Positions 26,383 through 35,775 of a stretch of DNA of 64,000 nucleotides are shown here, in pieces (the first letter of the stretch is position 1; each line of letters opens with the position of its first letter). The stretch comes from Coriobacteriaceae bacterium (GTDB lineage: Bacteria; Actinomycetota; Coriobacteriia; Coriobacteriales; Atopobiaceae), in assembly GCA_004557505.1 (NCBI GenBank), contig SFGZ01000005.1:62001-126000 (forward strand), written 5' to 3'. The position numbers were made by a program, and so were the translations under genes. The notes below the pieces were generated by a model. It made no database searches, was not told the DNA's origin, and saw only the letters and a program-made list of their open reading frames with translations.

Positions 26383-26409
26383 GAGACGGGGGGACTGTCC
26401 CCTTGTCTC
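26383..26409. repeat. Short palindromic repeat copy
   Basis: Arms GAGACGGGGGGAC and GTCCCCTTGTCTC around one base, the same family as at 6629. It lies against the stop codon of the LuxR regulator gene and could serve as its terminator hairpin. Confidence 0.75.
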
Positions 26410-27022
26410 ACATGCCGGGAACGATGAGACCGTTCGAGACGGCGTGGACGGCCAGGCGCAGGATGTTGTCGTAGCCGGTCTTGGCGAGAATCTCGGAGAT
26501 GTGCCGCTTGACCGTCCCCTCGCTCAGATAGAGCTGCGCGGCTATCTCCCTCCTGGTCCTTGACTCGCACACCAGGCGCAGGATGTCTATCTCGACCTGC
26601 GTAAGCTCTACGCCGTCGGGAATGATGCACTGCTTGGCCAGGGGAAACGTCGAGTAGCCCTCCACGGTCGAGCGGATGATGCCAAGAAGCTCGCCTGTCC
26701 CCACGTTCTTGTAGACGAAGCTGTCCACGCCAGCCTCGCGCGCTCGGTCCACAAACGTGATCTCGGGCAGGCCGGTCATCACCACCACCCGCACGCCGGG
26801 CAGTTCCTCCTTGATGAGGCGTGCCGCCACGATGCCACTCGAGTCGTTCTCGGTACACACGTCGAGAAGCGCGCAGGTGGCACCAGACCGGCGCGTTGCC
26901 GCAAGGGCGTCGGCAGCGTTGGAGAGAGAGGCGACCACCTCCATGTCTTGCTGGGCGTCGATGGTGCAGGCAAGGGACTCTCGAAGCATCGCCTGGTCCT
27001 CGACGAGCACGATGCGGATCAT
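26408..27022 (-). CDS. LuxR/NarL-family response regulator
   Basis: A 204-residue transcription regulator. The receiver domain begins MIRIVLVEDQAM with the acidic pocket ED and phosphorylatable Asp in LLDVCTEND near residue 54, and the conserved Lys in VYKNVG. The C-terminal helix-turn-helix reads LTQVEIDILRLVCESRTRREIA and LSEGTVKRHISEI. Its start overlaps the kinase stop by 4 bp, so it is the output partner of the adjacent kinase. Targets are unknown. Confidence 0.92.
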   Translation of the reverse strand: MIRIVLVEDQAMLRESLACTIDAQQDMEVVASLSNAADALAATRRSGATCALLDVCTENDSSGIVAARLIKEELPGVRVVVMTGLPEITFVDRAREAGVDSFVYKNVGTGELLGIIRSTVEGYSTFPLAKQCIIPDGVELTQVEIDILRLVCESRTRREIAAQLYLSEGTVKRHISEILAKTGYDNILRLAVHAVSNGLIVPGM

Positions 27023-28509
27023 GTGCGCCCCCTCTCGCTCTGGGGTTCCTGGGAGAATGCGCCCGCCATGGCCGCCCGCGGCGCGACCCCGGCCCGCGGC
27101 GGCAGCACGACCTCGATGGTGAAGGGTGGTCCGGCACAAACGGCGAGCGCGGCACCCACGGAGGCGGCAACCCGCCTCATGCCCGGAATGCCCGTCCCCT
27201 CGACAATCCCCTCCGGCGCGCCGCCGTCATTGGTCACGACCAGCGACGCGGCGCCATCGGGGCCGCTCGCAAGCCTCACGTCCACATGACGCGCCTGGGC
27301 ATGCTTGGCCGCGTTGGTAACCGCCTCGAGCGCAATCTCGACAAACGCGCGGGCCACCATCTCGTCAGCCGGGAGCTCGCCGGTCACGCACACCTCGACG
27401 CCCACGAGCGAGAAGGCGCTGCGCACGGACTCCAGGCCGGCGTTCGCGGTAGGCAGGCCCGCCTCGGCGAGATCGTCCACGATGCCGTTGAGAAGCCCGA
27501 CGATCCGCTCGAACACCTCGGGGTCGTCGCGGCCATCCTCCAGGAAGCGATGGAGTATCGAGAGGCGCGAGCCGATGGTGTCGTGGACGCGCGCCCTCAT
27601 CCGCATAAGCGCCTCGGCCTCGGCGACCTTGCGCATCCGAAGCATCGACGCGCGAAGCTCCTCGTTTGCAGCCTCCAAAAGCCTGTTGACGCTCTCCAGG
27701 CGCGAGTTGATTGCCACCTCCTCGGTCACGTCGAGCGCCATCACCCGCTCGCAGGGCGTCTTGCGCAACACCACCCTGTCACGCACAAAGAGGCAGGTCA
27801 TCTCGTTGTCAACCTCAACGATCAGCTGGTTGCCGACAACCTCGAGGGCCTGTTCCCCAAGCCTTTCCCACAGCCCGCGCGCATCTGCGAGGTCCGTCGC
27901 AAGGCCAAGCCGCATCAGGCTCCGGCGCATGGCGTCGTTCATGAAGAGCACCTCGTGCCTCTCGTTCATCCACATCACGCCCTCGGGCAGGACTTTGAGG
28001 GCATCGATGAGCGAGAGGCGCGAGACAGACGTCTTGCTGTTGCGGATGTCAAGCGCCAGCATCGCCATGACGCGCGCCGCAAAGCACGAGACGTCAACGA
28101 TGAGGAGCACCAGGGAGCCCCTCCCCAGTGCTGCGATGACCGGCGGCGTGCAGCAGGCGAGAAGAACAAGCTCTCCCACCATCTGGGGACGTCGCCGCCT
28201 CACGGCGCAGGCGGCGCCCAGGGCGGCTGCGGCGGCGTTTGCCCAGAGCAGGGGTTCGGCCCGCAGGAGCACAGGATGCAGCCACACGAGTATGGCCCCC
28301 TGGTTCTCCATGGCCGAGCTCGCCACGACGCAGACGAGCACCAGATGCACGACGAGCATCGCCTCGTACCATACGTGGCACCAGCGCGAGCCGCCGTCGC
28401 AGCGCCCCGAGGCAAAGCACACATGGATGGTCTGGCCGGCAGAGAGCAGGTAGGAGATCCCGCAAATCACGACCAGCGTCGACACCCGCATCGAGAAGAG
28501 GTGGCTCAC
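27019..28509 (-). CDS. Sensor histidine kinase (HisKA_3 type)
   Basis: A 496-residue membrane kinase starting at a GTG that overlaps the preceding gene's stop (GTGA). About five hydrophobic helices occupy the first 150 residues, followed by a PAS-like region, a coiled helix (NRLLEAANEELRASM) and the phosphoacceptor motif RARVHDTIGSRLS near residue 308. The ATPase domain keeps the N box EAVTNAAKHA and the G box VEGTGIPGMRR. It pairs with the LuxR regulator immediately downstream and with a kinase-like protein upstream. Confidence 0.9.
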   Translation of the reverse strand: MSHLFSMRVSTLVVICGISYLLSAGQTIHVCFASGRCDGGSRWCHVWYEAMLVVHLVLVCVVASSAMENQGAILVWLHPVLLRAEPLLWANAAAAALGAACAVRRRRPQMVGELVLLACCTPPVIAALGRGSLVLLIVDVSCFAARVMAMLALDIRNSKTSVSRLSLIDALKVLPEGVMWMNERHEVLFMNDAMRRSLMRLGLATDLADARGLWERLGEQALEVVGNQLIVEVDNEMTCLFVRDRVVLRKTPCERVMALDVTEEVAINSRLESVNRLLEAANEELRASMLRMRKVAEAEALMRMRARVHDTIGSRLSILHRFLEDGRDDPEVFERIVGLLNGIVDDLAEAGLPTANAGLESVRSAFSLVGVEVCVTGELPADEMVARAFVEIALEAVTNAAKHAQARHVDVRLASGPDGAASLVVTNDGGAPEGIVEGTGIPGMRRVAASVGAALAVCAGPPFTIEVVLPPRAGVAPRAAMAGAFSQEPQSERGRT

Positions 28510-30386
28510 GGCACCCCACCCCCCAACTGCGCGGTGCGGCCCACGCGAACGCGGACCGCCACATTGAGCGAGGTGGGGGACAGCTCGAGGGAGAGGCTGC
28601 TGCCAGCGACCGGGAGACCCTCTCGCAGGCTTGCCATGGCAGCATCCAGGCGCGCCGCGTCCATCTCCGCCGCATCCAGCGTCGCCCGCATCTCCACGTC
28701 CGCCTCACCCCCGCTCACAAACAGCATGAGTATGGGATCGGCGGCAAAAAGGGCAACGGACGCCACGTGGTACAGGCAGTCGTAGAGAACGCTCACCACA
28801 GGAGCCGGAAGCTCGCCCTCAACGCTCACCGCCGTCGCGCAGTCGATCCCGATGGAGCGCAGGTCAGAGGCCGTCTCATTGAAGACGAGCTGGAGGCGGG
28901 CGCGGCCGAACTCTGGGTTGCTGCCCTCCGAGAGGACCAGCGCACCCTTGCGCTTGCAGTAGGCGACCAGCAGCTTGACCTCCGTGAGCATGTCGCGCCG
29001 CCGCGCGCGGTCATGCGCACTGTTCCCCCGTGGCAGCGCGGCGAGAAGCTCGCGCATGTGGCTCACCTTGTCCGAGACGGACCCCTCGATGCTATGGAGC
29101 AGGCGCGCCTCGCTCTCAAGGCGCCATAGCTCACGGCGCACGCGGCTCTCGTGTCGCAGGGCCTCGTTGCTTCTCCGCAGGCGCTCCTGGCGCTCGGCAA
29201 GCATGCGGCGACGCTCGTCCAGGGGTGCCACGTCCTCGGAAAGGAGCGCGGCCCCTCCGCTCACCTTGTAGACCTTGAAAAGCGTGTGCGGAACGGCCGA
29301 GGTCCTAAAGCGAGTGACCTTCTCGCGTGCCCTGGACCGCGTGACCTGCAACGCGAGGCCAAGGGCGGGAGGCGGCGGAGGGGTGGAGGAGTCAGTAGCA
29401 AAGGCCACCGAGCCATCCCCTGCCAGGACCTTGAGGTCAAGGGGCAGGCGCGAGAAGGCCTCGCCATACCAGGAGTACGAGGGCAAAAGGCCAAAGTCCA
29501 GCGCCAGCTCGAGGAGCACCACGACCGTCAGACAGTAATTGAGGGAGAAGTTCGTCCTGACTGCGGGCTCGTGGCGAAGGCCGTACATGAGGGAGTAGGC
29601 GCCAAAGGGAACCATCGCCATGACCAGAAGCCCAATGACGCCGTGCAGCCTACGGCGTGACGCGGCAAAGAGAGAGGCGAAGAAGCCCAGGTACTCGGCT
29701 ACGTAAACCGCAACCGCAAGCCAGTATCCCCAGTTGTATGCATAGGCGGTCTGCCAGTCTGGCCTGGAAATGTCAAACGAGAAGACCTGGAGGTGGAGGC
29801 TGTTGGTGAGCACCAGGGCCATGAGCGCGAAGCCGGCCACCCAAAGCGCCCCCCTCAGGCGGACAGCCCACAACTTGGTGTCGAGCGCCGCGGCACGCAG
29901 GGCGCACAGCAGGCAGAGCAGGGGGATGAGCGTCATGGGCACGTAGTAGAGGTACCAGAGGAAGGCTATGAGCTGGGGGCTGTTGATGGGATAGCGGTAC
30001 TTCACGAGCACGTCGAGCATCCATAGGCAGACGAGAAGCGCCACGCCCTTGAGGCAGTGGCGAATGTGCGCGTCCGAGCACCTCACGTGGACCGAGAAGC
30101 CCCAGGCCGCAGTCGCCGGGGCGATGAGGATCATGAGGCCCGAGGTGGAAGAGGGCACCACGTCATAGGTGCCCGACGGCGAGACGAGAAACCCAAGCGG
30201 GCACACGGTGCGGCCTGGCTCGGGCAGCGGCGTGCTGCCAAGCACCTGCAACGCGAGAAGGACCAGGCACAGCGCAGCGCCACCGGCACACGAACCGGCA
30301 AGAACTCTGCGCCTAAACGTGTCATCCGACCGGCTCAAGCGAGCAGCCCCTCTCGGTAGTGCCCAAGGGCATTCCTTGTGACCCAT
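28506..30386 (-). CDS. Membrane sensor with degenerate histidine-kinase-like C-terminus
   Basis: About 626 residues. Eight or so hydrophobic helices fill the first 320 residues in the manner of N-terminal 7TM sensor regions. The C-terminal half aligns in layout with the neighbouring kinase (coiled helix, LLHSIEGSVSDKVSHMREL, then an ATPase-sized domain), but the H-D pair is replaced by HSIE, the N box reads YDCLYHVASVAL without its Asn, and no Gly-rich box is visible. It is therefore a likely pseudokinase. Start uncertain: ATG 30386 or a TTG at 30338 with GAGAGGGG; a TAGAAT hexamer overlaps the ATG and favours the TTG. Confidence 0.75.
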   Translation of the reverse strand: MGHKECPWALPRGAARLSRSDDTFRRRVLAGSCAGGAALCLVLLALQVLGSTPLPEPGRTVCPLGFLVSPSGTYDVVPSSTSGLMILIAPATAAWGFSVHVRCSDAHIRHCLKGVALLVCLWMLDVLVKYRYPINSPQLIAFLWYLYYVPMTLIPLLCLLCALRAAALDTKLWAVRLRGALWVAGFALMALVLTNSLHLQVFSFDISRPDWQTAYAYNWGYWLAVAVYVAEYLGFFASLFAASRRRLHGVIGLLVMAMVPFGAYSLMYGLRHEPAVRTNFSLNYCLTVVVLLELALDFGLLPSYSWYGEAFSRLPLDLKVLAGDGSVAFATDSSTPPPPPALGLALQVTRSRAREKVTRFRTSAVPHTLFKVYKVSGGAALLSEDVAPLDERRRMLAERQERLRRSNEALRHESRVRRELWRLESEARLLHSIEGSVSDKVSHMRELLAALPRGNSAHDRARRRDMLTEVKLLVAYCKRKGALVLSEGSNPEFGRARLQLVFNETASDLRSIGIDCATAVSVEGELPAPVVSVLYDCLYHVASVALFAADPILMLFVSGGEADVEMRATLDAAEMDAARLDAAMASLREGLPVAGSSLSLELSPTSLNVAVRVRVGRTAQLGGGVP

Positions 30387-30523
30387 TCTAACGTTGGTAT
30401 GCCCACTGAATTTGGTCTTACGGCCAAGCTTCGCCAAGCGTTTTGGGACGTTCGGTAATTCCACGGCGGCGGCCTCCGCGGCACGCTGTGGACACAGGCA
30501 ACGCACGGACGAAGGGGTGAGCC

Positions 30524-31786
30524 ATGGGACTTTTGAGGGCGGGCATGGGTGCCGTGGGCGGGGTTCTCGCCGACTCCTGGCGCGACTACTTCTACTGCGA
30601 CTCGCTTGATGCAGACACCCTCGCGGCCAAGGGCAGCAAGCGGACGTCGTCGCAGGGCCGCTCGTCAAACACGCACGGAGAGGACAACATCATCTCCAAC
30701 GGATCGGTCATCGCCGTGAACGAGGGACAATTCATGATCATCGTGGAGCAGGGCGCGGTGGTCGAGGCGTGCGGCGAGGCAGGCGAGTTCGTGTTTGACA
30801 GCTCGACGGAGCCAAGCCTCCTCTTTGGCGAGGCCGGCTCGCTCGGCGAGCGGGTTCGGGCCTCGTTCGAGCGCGTGGGCGCGCGTCTCTCGTTTGGCGG
30901 CGACGCGGGCAAAGACCAGCGCGTCTACTTCTTCAACGCCAAGGAGATCGTGGGCAACAAGTACGGCACGGCGGCGCCCGTTCCCTTCCGCGTGGTCGAC
31001 GGCAACATTGGGCTGGATGTGGATATCTCCGTACGCTGCAACGGCGAGTACTCGTACCGGATCGTCGACCCGCTCATGTTCTACAAAAACGTGTGCGGCA
31101 ACGTCGAGGGCACGTATACGCGCGACAAAATAGACTCGCAGCTCAAGAGCGAGCTGCTCACGGCGCTGCAACCGGCGTTCGCGCGGATCTCGGCAATGGG
31201 CGTACGCTACTCGGCGGTCCCCGCGCACACGAAGGAGCTTGCTCAGGCGCTCAACGAAGAGCTCTCTGATTCGTGGGGACAGGCGCGCGGCATCGAGGTG
31301 GCGGCGTTTGGCGTCAACTCGATCGTCGCGTCGCCCGAGGACGAGGCCCTGATCAAGGACCTGCAAAAGGCCGCGGTGATGCGCGATCCCACGATGGCAG
31401 CGGCCAACCTGGCGGCCTCTCAGGCGGACGCCATGCGCATGGCCGCGTCCAACAGCGCCGGCGCGGCGGTGGGATTCATGGGCATGGGAATGGCAAACGC
31501 TCTGGGCGGTGGCATGAACATGCAGGGACTCTACGGCATGGGCGCCGGCGGCGGGACTGCGGGCGGACCGCGGGAAGGCATGGGCGCCGGCGGCCCAGCG
31601 CCAGGTGCGACGTCAGGCGCGGCGCCAGGCGCCTGGACCTGCTCGTGCGGAACGCAGAACACGGGGCGGTTCTGCGGCAACTGCGGAAGCCCCAAGCCAC
31701 AATCGGCAGACGGGCCGTGGACCTGCTCGTGCGGCACCCAGAACACGGGGCGGTTCTGCGGCAACTGCGGAAGCCCACGGCCATAG
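30524..31786 (+). CDS. SPFH-domain protein with duplicated C-terminal zinc ribbon
   Basis: A 420-residue protein of the SPFH 'virion core protein'-like group. Residues 50 to 290 form the SPFH domain (NEGQFMIIVEQGAVVE, IVGNKYGTAAPVPFRV). A Met/Gly-rich low-complexity linker follows (ALGGGMNMQGLYGMGAG). The end has two nearly identical zinc ribbons, each WTCSCGTQNTGRFCGNCGSP, with four Cys apiece. Family members are thought to scaffold at membranes. It is divergent from the sensor operon. Confidence 0.88.
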   Translation: MGLLRAGMGAVGGVLADSWRDYFYCDSLDADTLAAKGSKRTSSQGRSSNTHGEDNIISNGSVIAVNEGQFMIIVEQGAVVEACGEAGEFVFDSSTEPSLLFGEAGSLGERVRASFERVGARLSFGGDAGKDQRVYFFNAKEIVGNKYGTAAPVPFRVVDGNIGLDVDISVRCNGEYSYRIVDPLMFYKNVCGNVEGTYTRDKIDSQLKSELLTALQPAFARISAMGVRYSAVPAHTKELAQALNEELSDSWGQARGIEVAAFGVNSIVASPEDEALIKDLQKAAVMRDPTMAAANLAASQADAMRMAASNSAGAAVGFMGMGMANALGGGMNMQGLYGMGAGGGTAGGPREGMGAGGPAPGATSGAAPGAWTCSCGTQNTGRFCGNCGSPKPQSADGPWTCSCGTQNTGRFCGNCGSPRP

Positions 31787-31788
31787 GT

Positions 31789-31822
31789 GCCCCTCGGGCC
31801 GCAGTTCGCAGGGACCGGGGGC
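31789..31822. terminator. Terminator-like hairpin repeat, copy 2
   Basis: Stem GCCCCTCGG/CCGGGGGC between the convergent SPFH and glyoxalase genes, sharing loop and flanks with the hairpin at 24504. Its place between convergent genes fits bidirectional termination. Confidence 0.5.
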
Positions 31823-31859
31823 TACCCTTGGCGCGGGCACGCCACGGGTAGCGTCGCGC

Positions 31860-32231
31860 CTACCCCTTCGCCGGGATGATCTCGATCCACTGCCCCTCTG
31901 GATCGGCGATGAAGTAGAGTCCCATCGCGTGGTTCTCGAACACGATGCAGCCCATCTCCTCATGCAGGCGGTGGAAGGCATCGTAGTCGTCCACCTCGAA
32001 GGCAATGTGGGTGTCATCTCCGCCGTTGGCGTAGGGCTCGGTGCGCCCGCGGTTCCACGTGAGCTCCAGCTGGAACGGCGACGCATCGTTCTCCATGAAC
32101 GTGTTGGTCCATGAGCCATCAGCCGGGCCGGACTCCCTCACCACGTGGAACCCCAGCGCCTTCTCGTAGAACGCGATGGTCTTCTCCTTGTCCAAGACGT
32201 GCGTGCAGCGATGGACGAACCTTGCCCTCAT
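31860..32231 (-). CDS. VOC-family protein, lactoylglutathione-lyase-like
   Basis: A 123-residue vicinal-oxygen-chelate protein. The four metal ligands of glyoxalase I are seen by context: His in RCTHVLDKE, Glu in QLELTWN, His in DDTHIAFEV and Glu in WIEIIP. The first half FYEKALGFHVV is also typical. AAGGAGG before the ATG fixes the start. It could detoxify methylglyoxal, although the thiol cofactor in this group of bacteria is uncertain. Confidence 0.88.
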   Translation of the reverse strand: MRARFVHRCTHVLDKEKTIAFYEKALGFHVVRESGPADGSWTNTFMENDASPFQLELTWNRGRTEPYANGGDDTHIAFEVDDYDAFHRLHEEMGCIVFENHAMGLYFIADPEGQWIEIIPAKG

Positions 32232-32372
32232 GGCGGCCTCCTTGGTCAGGACGCGAGCGGTGCGGCCTTGCGTTTGTCGCGCCGCTCTGCATTGTGTGCT
32301 CTGGGGACAGGATAGCAGCGTGCGATACCGCACGCGGCCGGCACCACGCTGTCCGGCACCGCACGCGACCGG

Positions 32373-33283
32373 TTATCGGTTGGCCAGCCTCTTGCTGAAC
32401 GACGTGTCGGAGTGACGCGCCCACGCCACGTAGACAAGCACGCTCGCCACGCAGGCGAGAGAGACGGTAGCCCACATGGCCGGGTAGCCCGCGCCCGTGA
32501 TGAGCGAGCCCGCGATGCCGCCACCCAGGCCGTAGCCTATGTCGTAGCCGCGGAGGAACGTCGAGTTGGCCGAACCGCGCGTCTTTTCGGTCGAGGTGTG
32601 GACGGCCATCGACTGCATCGACGGCTCGAGGCCGCCAAAGGCGTAGCCGGCAAGCACGGCCGAGAGGACATGCGTCACCGTGTTGGGCACGAGCGCCAGG
32701 AGCAGGAGCGCCACGAGCATGGCCGCGTTGCAGGTGTAGACGAAGAGCGCCTCGCCGCGCTGGTCGACCAGCTTGCCAAGGGTGACGCGCACCAGAAGCA
32801 GCATCGCGGACATCACGATGAAGTAGAGGGAGCCCGAGGGCAGCGAGGCCTCGGAGGCAAAGATTGCCACGAAGTTCTCGAGCGCACCAAAGGTGAACAT
32901 GAAGATGAGCATAGTCACCGTGGCAGGCAGCGAGTCACGGTTGATGATGGTGCGCAGGTCGAGCTTCCTCTTGGGCACGTCAACCCTGGGCGCAAGCCCC
33001 ATGAGGACGAGACCGGCCACGAGCGCAGCCCTGCGCACGCCGTTGTCGAGCCACCATCCCACGAACGGTCGGATAATCACGGCCACAAGGGAGAACGCCG
33101 CCGCGCAGATGCCAGCCACGGCCTCGGTGCCCCCAGGCTCTGGATGTAGAACGGGAAGGTCGAGAGGCTCATGATGTGGTTGGTGAAGACGCACAGGTTC
33201 ACCAGAATGATGAGGATCAGGTCGCGCGTCCACAGCTTGGGTTCGGCCGCCCTCTTGGCGGCAGCAGTTGTCACTTCTGACAA
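32373..33283 (-). pseudogene. Broken MFS transporter gene (frameshift and internal deletion)
   Basis: The first 47 residues (from a TTG at 33283 with GGAGGG six bases upstream) include the first membrane helix LILIILVNLCVFTNHIM and stop making sense after FYIQSLG. The rest continues in the next frame from GTEAVAGICAAAFS, so one G is missing from a run of five at 33130-33134. After the second helix the sequence jumps from LVAGLVLMGLA to PRVDVPKRKLD, the central loop, so about 100 residues covering helices 3 to 6 are absent. Helices 7 to 12 are intact. The deletion makes this a true pseudogene even if the frameshift were a sequencing error. Confidence 0.78.
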
Positions 33284-33455
33284 AAAATCCCTCCTAGACG
33301 GGTTGAGAGTGACCGTCCAGCAGGGATCGATCGTGCATGGCGCGGATGCGTCACGGCTGGACGGCGTAGCCATCAATTGGACTTACGCCGCGCGGCAGCT
33401 CATTGACGTAGCGCAGTATAGCCGAGAAGCGCGGCTCCGGTCGAGGGCGACGGCG

Positions 33456-34469
33456 CTAGCGCTGGCCCTCGGCCTGCTGGTGATGGCCATGCGGCACGGC
33501 CACGTCTATGCTCCCCTCGCCCGCAGACCAGCAGCCAAGCCTTACTCCGCGCCGGTAGATGGCAACGGCCTTGGCGAAGTAACCGCGCGCGTTGAGGTGC
33601 GTCCAGTCCGAGCGCAGCTGCTTGGAGATGCAGCCCAGCCGCGCGTCGGCCACGTCCTCCTCGGTGGGCGCAAGGCCCGAGATATCAAGTCCATGCTTGA
33701 TGAGAAAAACGCGCACGTTGATGAAGCGCTCGCCAAACGCCTCCGAGAGCGCTGCCTCCCAGGCGGTCTCACGCGGCGCGTAGCCCTCCGTGAAAGGCTC
33801 CTGGCTCGTGTCGCCCACCGAGGTGCCGGGGTCGTCCGTGTCGCCTAGGATGAGGTAGTCCTCGCAGCCGGAGCGCTCGATCATCGCGCGGTACTGATCT
33901 ATGAGAACCTGGTAGTCATCGCCCCAACCGCCGTTGCTGCCTATCTCGAGCACGAGGATGTCACCCGTGTGCTCCTCGCCCGCCTCGGCCACCTCGGGGT
34001 CGAGGCGGCTGACGGTGATGGCGGCGTCGCCGACGTCGGGGTCACCGTCGGCGGCGTCGGCTATGTCGAGCGCCGTCCACGGAAGGGCGCCCTGCATGAC
34101 GGCTATCTCCTCCGAGGTGGCGCCGGCGACGCCAAAGTTGTAGGTGTCGAGCCCCGTGAGCTGTGAGAGGACTTGGGGATACGACTGGTGGCTGGTGTCG
34201 TAGAGCTCCCCGTCGGCAAGCAAGACGAGCGCGTCGGCGCCTGCGTCCGCGCCAACGCCCTGGGTCATGCTGTCGCCCCAGCAGACGATCTCGCGCGTGT
34301 CGTCGCCAGTACCCGGATAGAAGCGCCCCTGGTAGACATCGGCATACGAGAGCTGAGCGCCAGCCTCGCCGTCCTGCATCCAGAGACCGTCACCCATGGG
34401 AAACCGACCGCAGCCGGCAAGCGGTGCCACGAGCACGGCAACAGCAAGAGCGATGCCGAGTCTCCTCAC
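33456..34469 (-). CDS. SGNH/GDSL-hydrolase lipoprotein
   Basis: About 337 residues. A GTG at 34469 with GGAGGT six bases upstream gives a short signal peptide ending in the lipobox PLAGC (Cys20). The hydrolase domain has block I CWGDSMTQG at 63-71, the Asn block as EIGSNGG and the catalytic Asp-His as DWTHLNARGY near residue 305. It should be an outward-facing esterase or acyl hydrolase; the substrate may be a cell-wall or glycan O-acyl group. An ATG at 34484 is an alternative start. Confidence 0.83.
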   Translation of the reverse strand: MRRLGIALAVAVLVAPLAGCGRFPMGDGLWMQDGEAGAQLSYADVYQGRFYPGTGDDTREIVCWGDSMTQGVGADAGADALVLLADGELYDTSHQSYPQVLSQLTGLDTYNFGVAGATSEEIAVMQGALPWTALDIADAADGDPDVGDAAITVSRLDPEVAEAGEEHTGDILVLEIGSNGGWGDDYQVLIDQYRAMIERSGCEDYLILGDTDDPGTSVGDTSQEPFTEGYAPRETAWEAALSEAFGERFINVRVFLIKHGLDISGLAPTEEDVADARLGCISKQLRSDWTHLNARGYFAKAVAIYRRGVRLGCWSAGEGSIDVAVPHGHHQQAEGQR

Positions 34470-34670
34470 GAGCGCACCTCCCATTCGCACAACGGCCCAG
34501 ACGACGCTTCTAGAAGGATAGCCGCACGCAGCGCGGCGTGGGCGGCAGATGCCCGCCAAAGATGCCGGACGACGCAGGAGGCGCCTCTCGGCGTCGCCCC
34601 TCCAGGCCATGCGGGTTGCCTGAAGGCGGAGGGACGACCCCAACGCCGACGCGCCGAGGGGCTCCGCGCG

Positions 34671-35585
34671 CTACCAGGACAGCAGTTCGTAGCCGTCCTC
34701 GGTAACCACCAGCTGGACCTCCCACTGCGCGGAGTCCGAGCCGTCAGCCGTCCGCACAATCCATCCGTTGTCCTTGTCGGTCGTGATGTCCGGCGCACCG
34801 GCGTTGACCATTGGTTCTATGGTAAAGCACATGCCGGGCACCAAGATGGGACCCGTGCCCCTCTCGGCAACAAAGCTCACAAAGGGATCCTCATGGAACT
34901 CGTGGCCAATGCCGTGGCCGCCGTACTCTGCGACCACGGTGAAACCGGCCTCGGCACACAGCTCGTTCACCGCCGCGCCAACGTCGCCCAGGTGACCCCA
35001 GGGGCGCACGGCGGCAAGCCCCGCCTCGACGGACTTCCGGCACGTCTCGACCAGGCGCCGACGCTCGCCCGACACCTCGCCAATGCAGAACATGCGGCTG
35101 GAGTCCGAGAAGTACCCGCCCTTGATGGTGGACATGTCCACGTTGATGATGTCACCCTCGGCGAGGACGTCCCTCTCGCTGGGGAAGCCGTGGCAGATAA
35201 CATCGTTGATGGACGTACACACGCTGTAGGGATAGCCCTCGAAGTTGAGGTCGGCCGAAACCGCGTCGTGCGCGGAGAGGTACTCCTCGACCCAGCGGTT
35301 GATGTCCATGGTCGAGACTCCTACGGCGATGTGCTCGCCCACGTAGTCGAGAACCCCCATGTTAACGGCGGCCGAGGCCTTGATGCCCTCGATGTCCGCA
35401 GCGGTCTTGAGGAGCGAGCGGGGCAGGACCTCCTCGCCGCCGAGATGCAGGCGCTCCATGCGCTCGTCCGCCGGGCCGTGGCACTTCTTGTACTTGCGAC
35501 CGCTCCCGCACCAGCAGGGGTCATTGCGTCCGGGAACGGGCAGCTTGTCAAACATCGTCTCTCCCATCGGGTCGAACTTGCTCAT
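34671..35585 (-). CDS. map: Type I methionine aminopeptidase with N-terminal SEC-C motif
   Basis: Removes the initiator methionine from nascent proteins, 304 residues. The N-terminus carries a SEC-C zinc motif NDPCWCGSGRKYKKCHG near residues 21-37, found in a subset of bacterial MAPs and thought to help ribosome binding. Metal ligands are visible in NVDMSTIKGGYFSDSS, GGHGIGHEFHEDP, FTIEPMV and WEVQLVVTE. ATG at 35585. The insert and zinc tail are normal for this subtype. Confidence 0.94.
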   Translation of the reverse strand: MSKFDPMGETMFDKLPVPGRNDPCWCGSGRKYKKCHGPADERMERLHLGGEEVLPRSLLKTAADIEGIKASAAVNMGVLDYVGEHIAVGVSTMDINRWVEEYLSAHDAVSADLNFEGYPYSVCTSINDVICHGFPSERDVLAEGDIINVDMSTIKGGYFSDSSRMFCIGEVSGERRRLVETCRKSVEAGLAAVRPWGHLGDVGAAVNELCAEAGFTVVAEYGGHGIGHEFHEDPFVSFVAERGTGPILVPGMCFTIEPMVNAGAPDITTDKDNGWIVRTADGSDSAQWEVQLVVTEDGYELLSW

Positions 35586-35631
35586 CGTACCAACGATACC
35601 CTCGTGGCGCGCCCCCGGCACCGGGATTAAT

Positions 35632-35649
35632 AGTTAGCCTAATCTAACT
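35632..35649. promoter_or_regulatory. DtxR/IdeR-like operator between map and yhbY
   Basis: AGTTAGCCTAATCTAACT, with perfect 6-bp outer arms and strong similarity to the DtxR/IdeR consensus TTAGGTTAGCCTAACCTAA. It lies 47 bp upstream of map and about 127 bp upstream of yhbY, so either gene, or an unseen small gene between, could be its target. It matches sites at 20534 and 51098. Confidence 0.6.
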
Positions 35650-35775
35650 ACATGATGCGCCCGACCGCTCTCGCCACGCGCAGCGAGCCGCGCAGGCACC
35701 TCAGCACCCGCACGTGGTAACCTGCCATAACGTTATCACCAGCGAGAAGCCCTGCGCTTCCACACAGGAGGAACC

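Noticed and set aside
26821..28785. 654-codon forward open frame opposite the kinase genes
   Set aside because: Low-complexity Arg/His-rich translation and complete overlap with a well-supported histidine kinase on the other strand.
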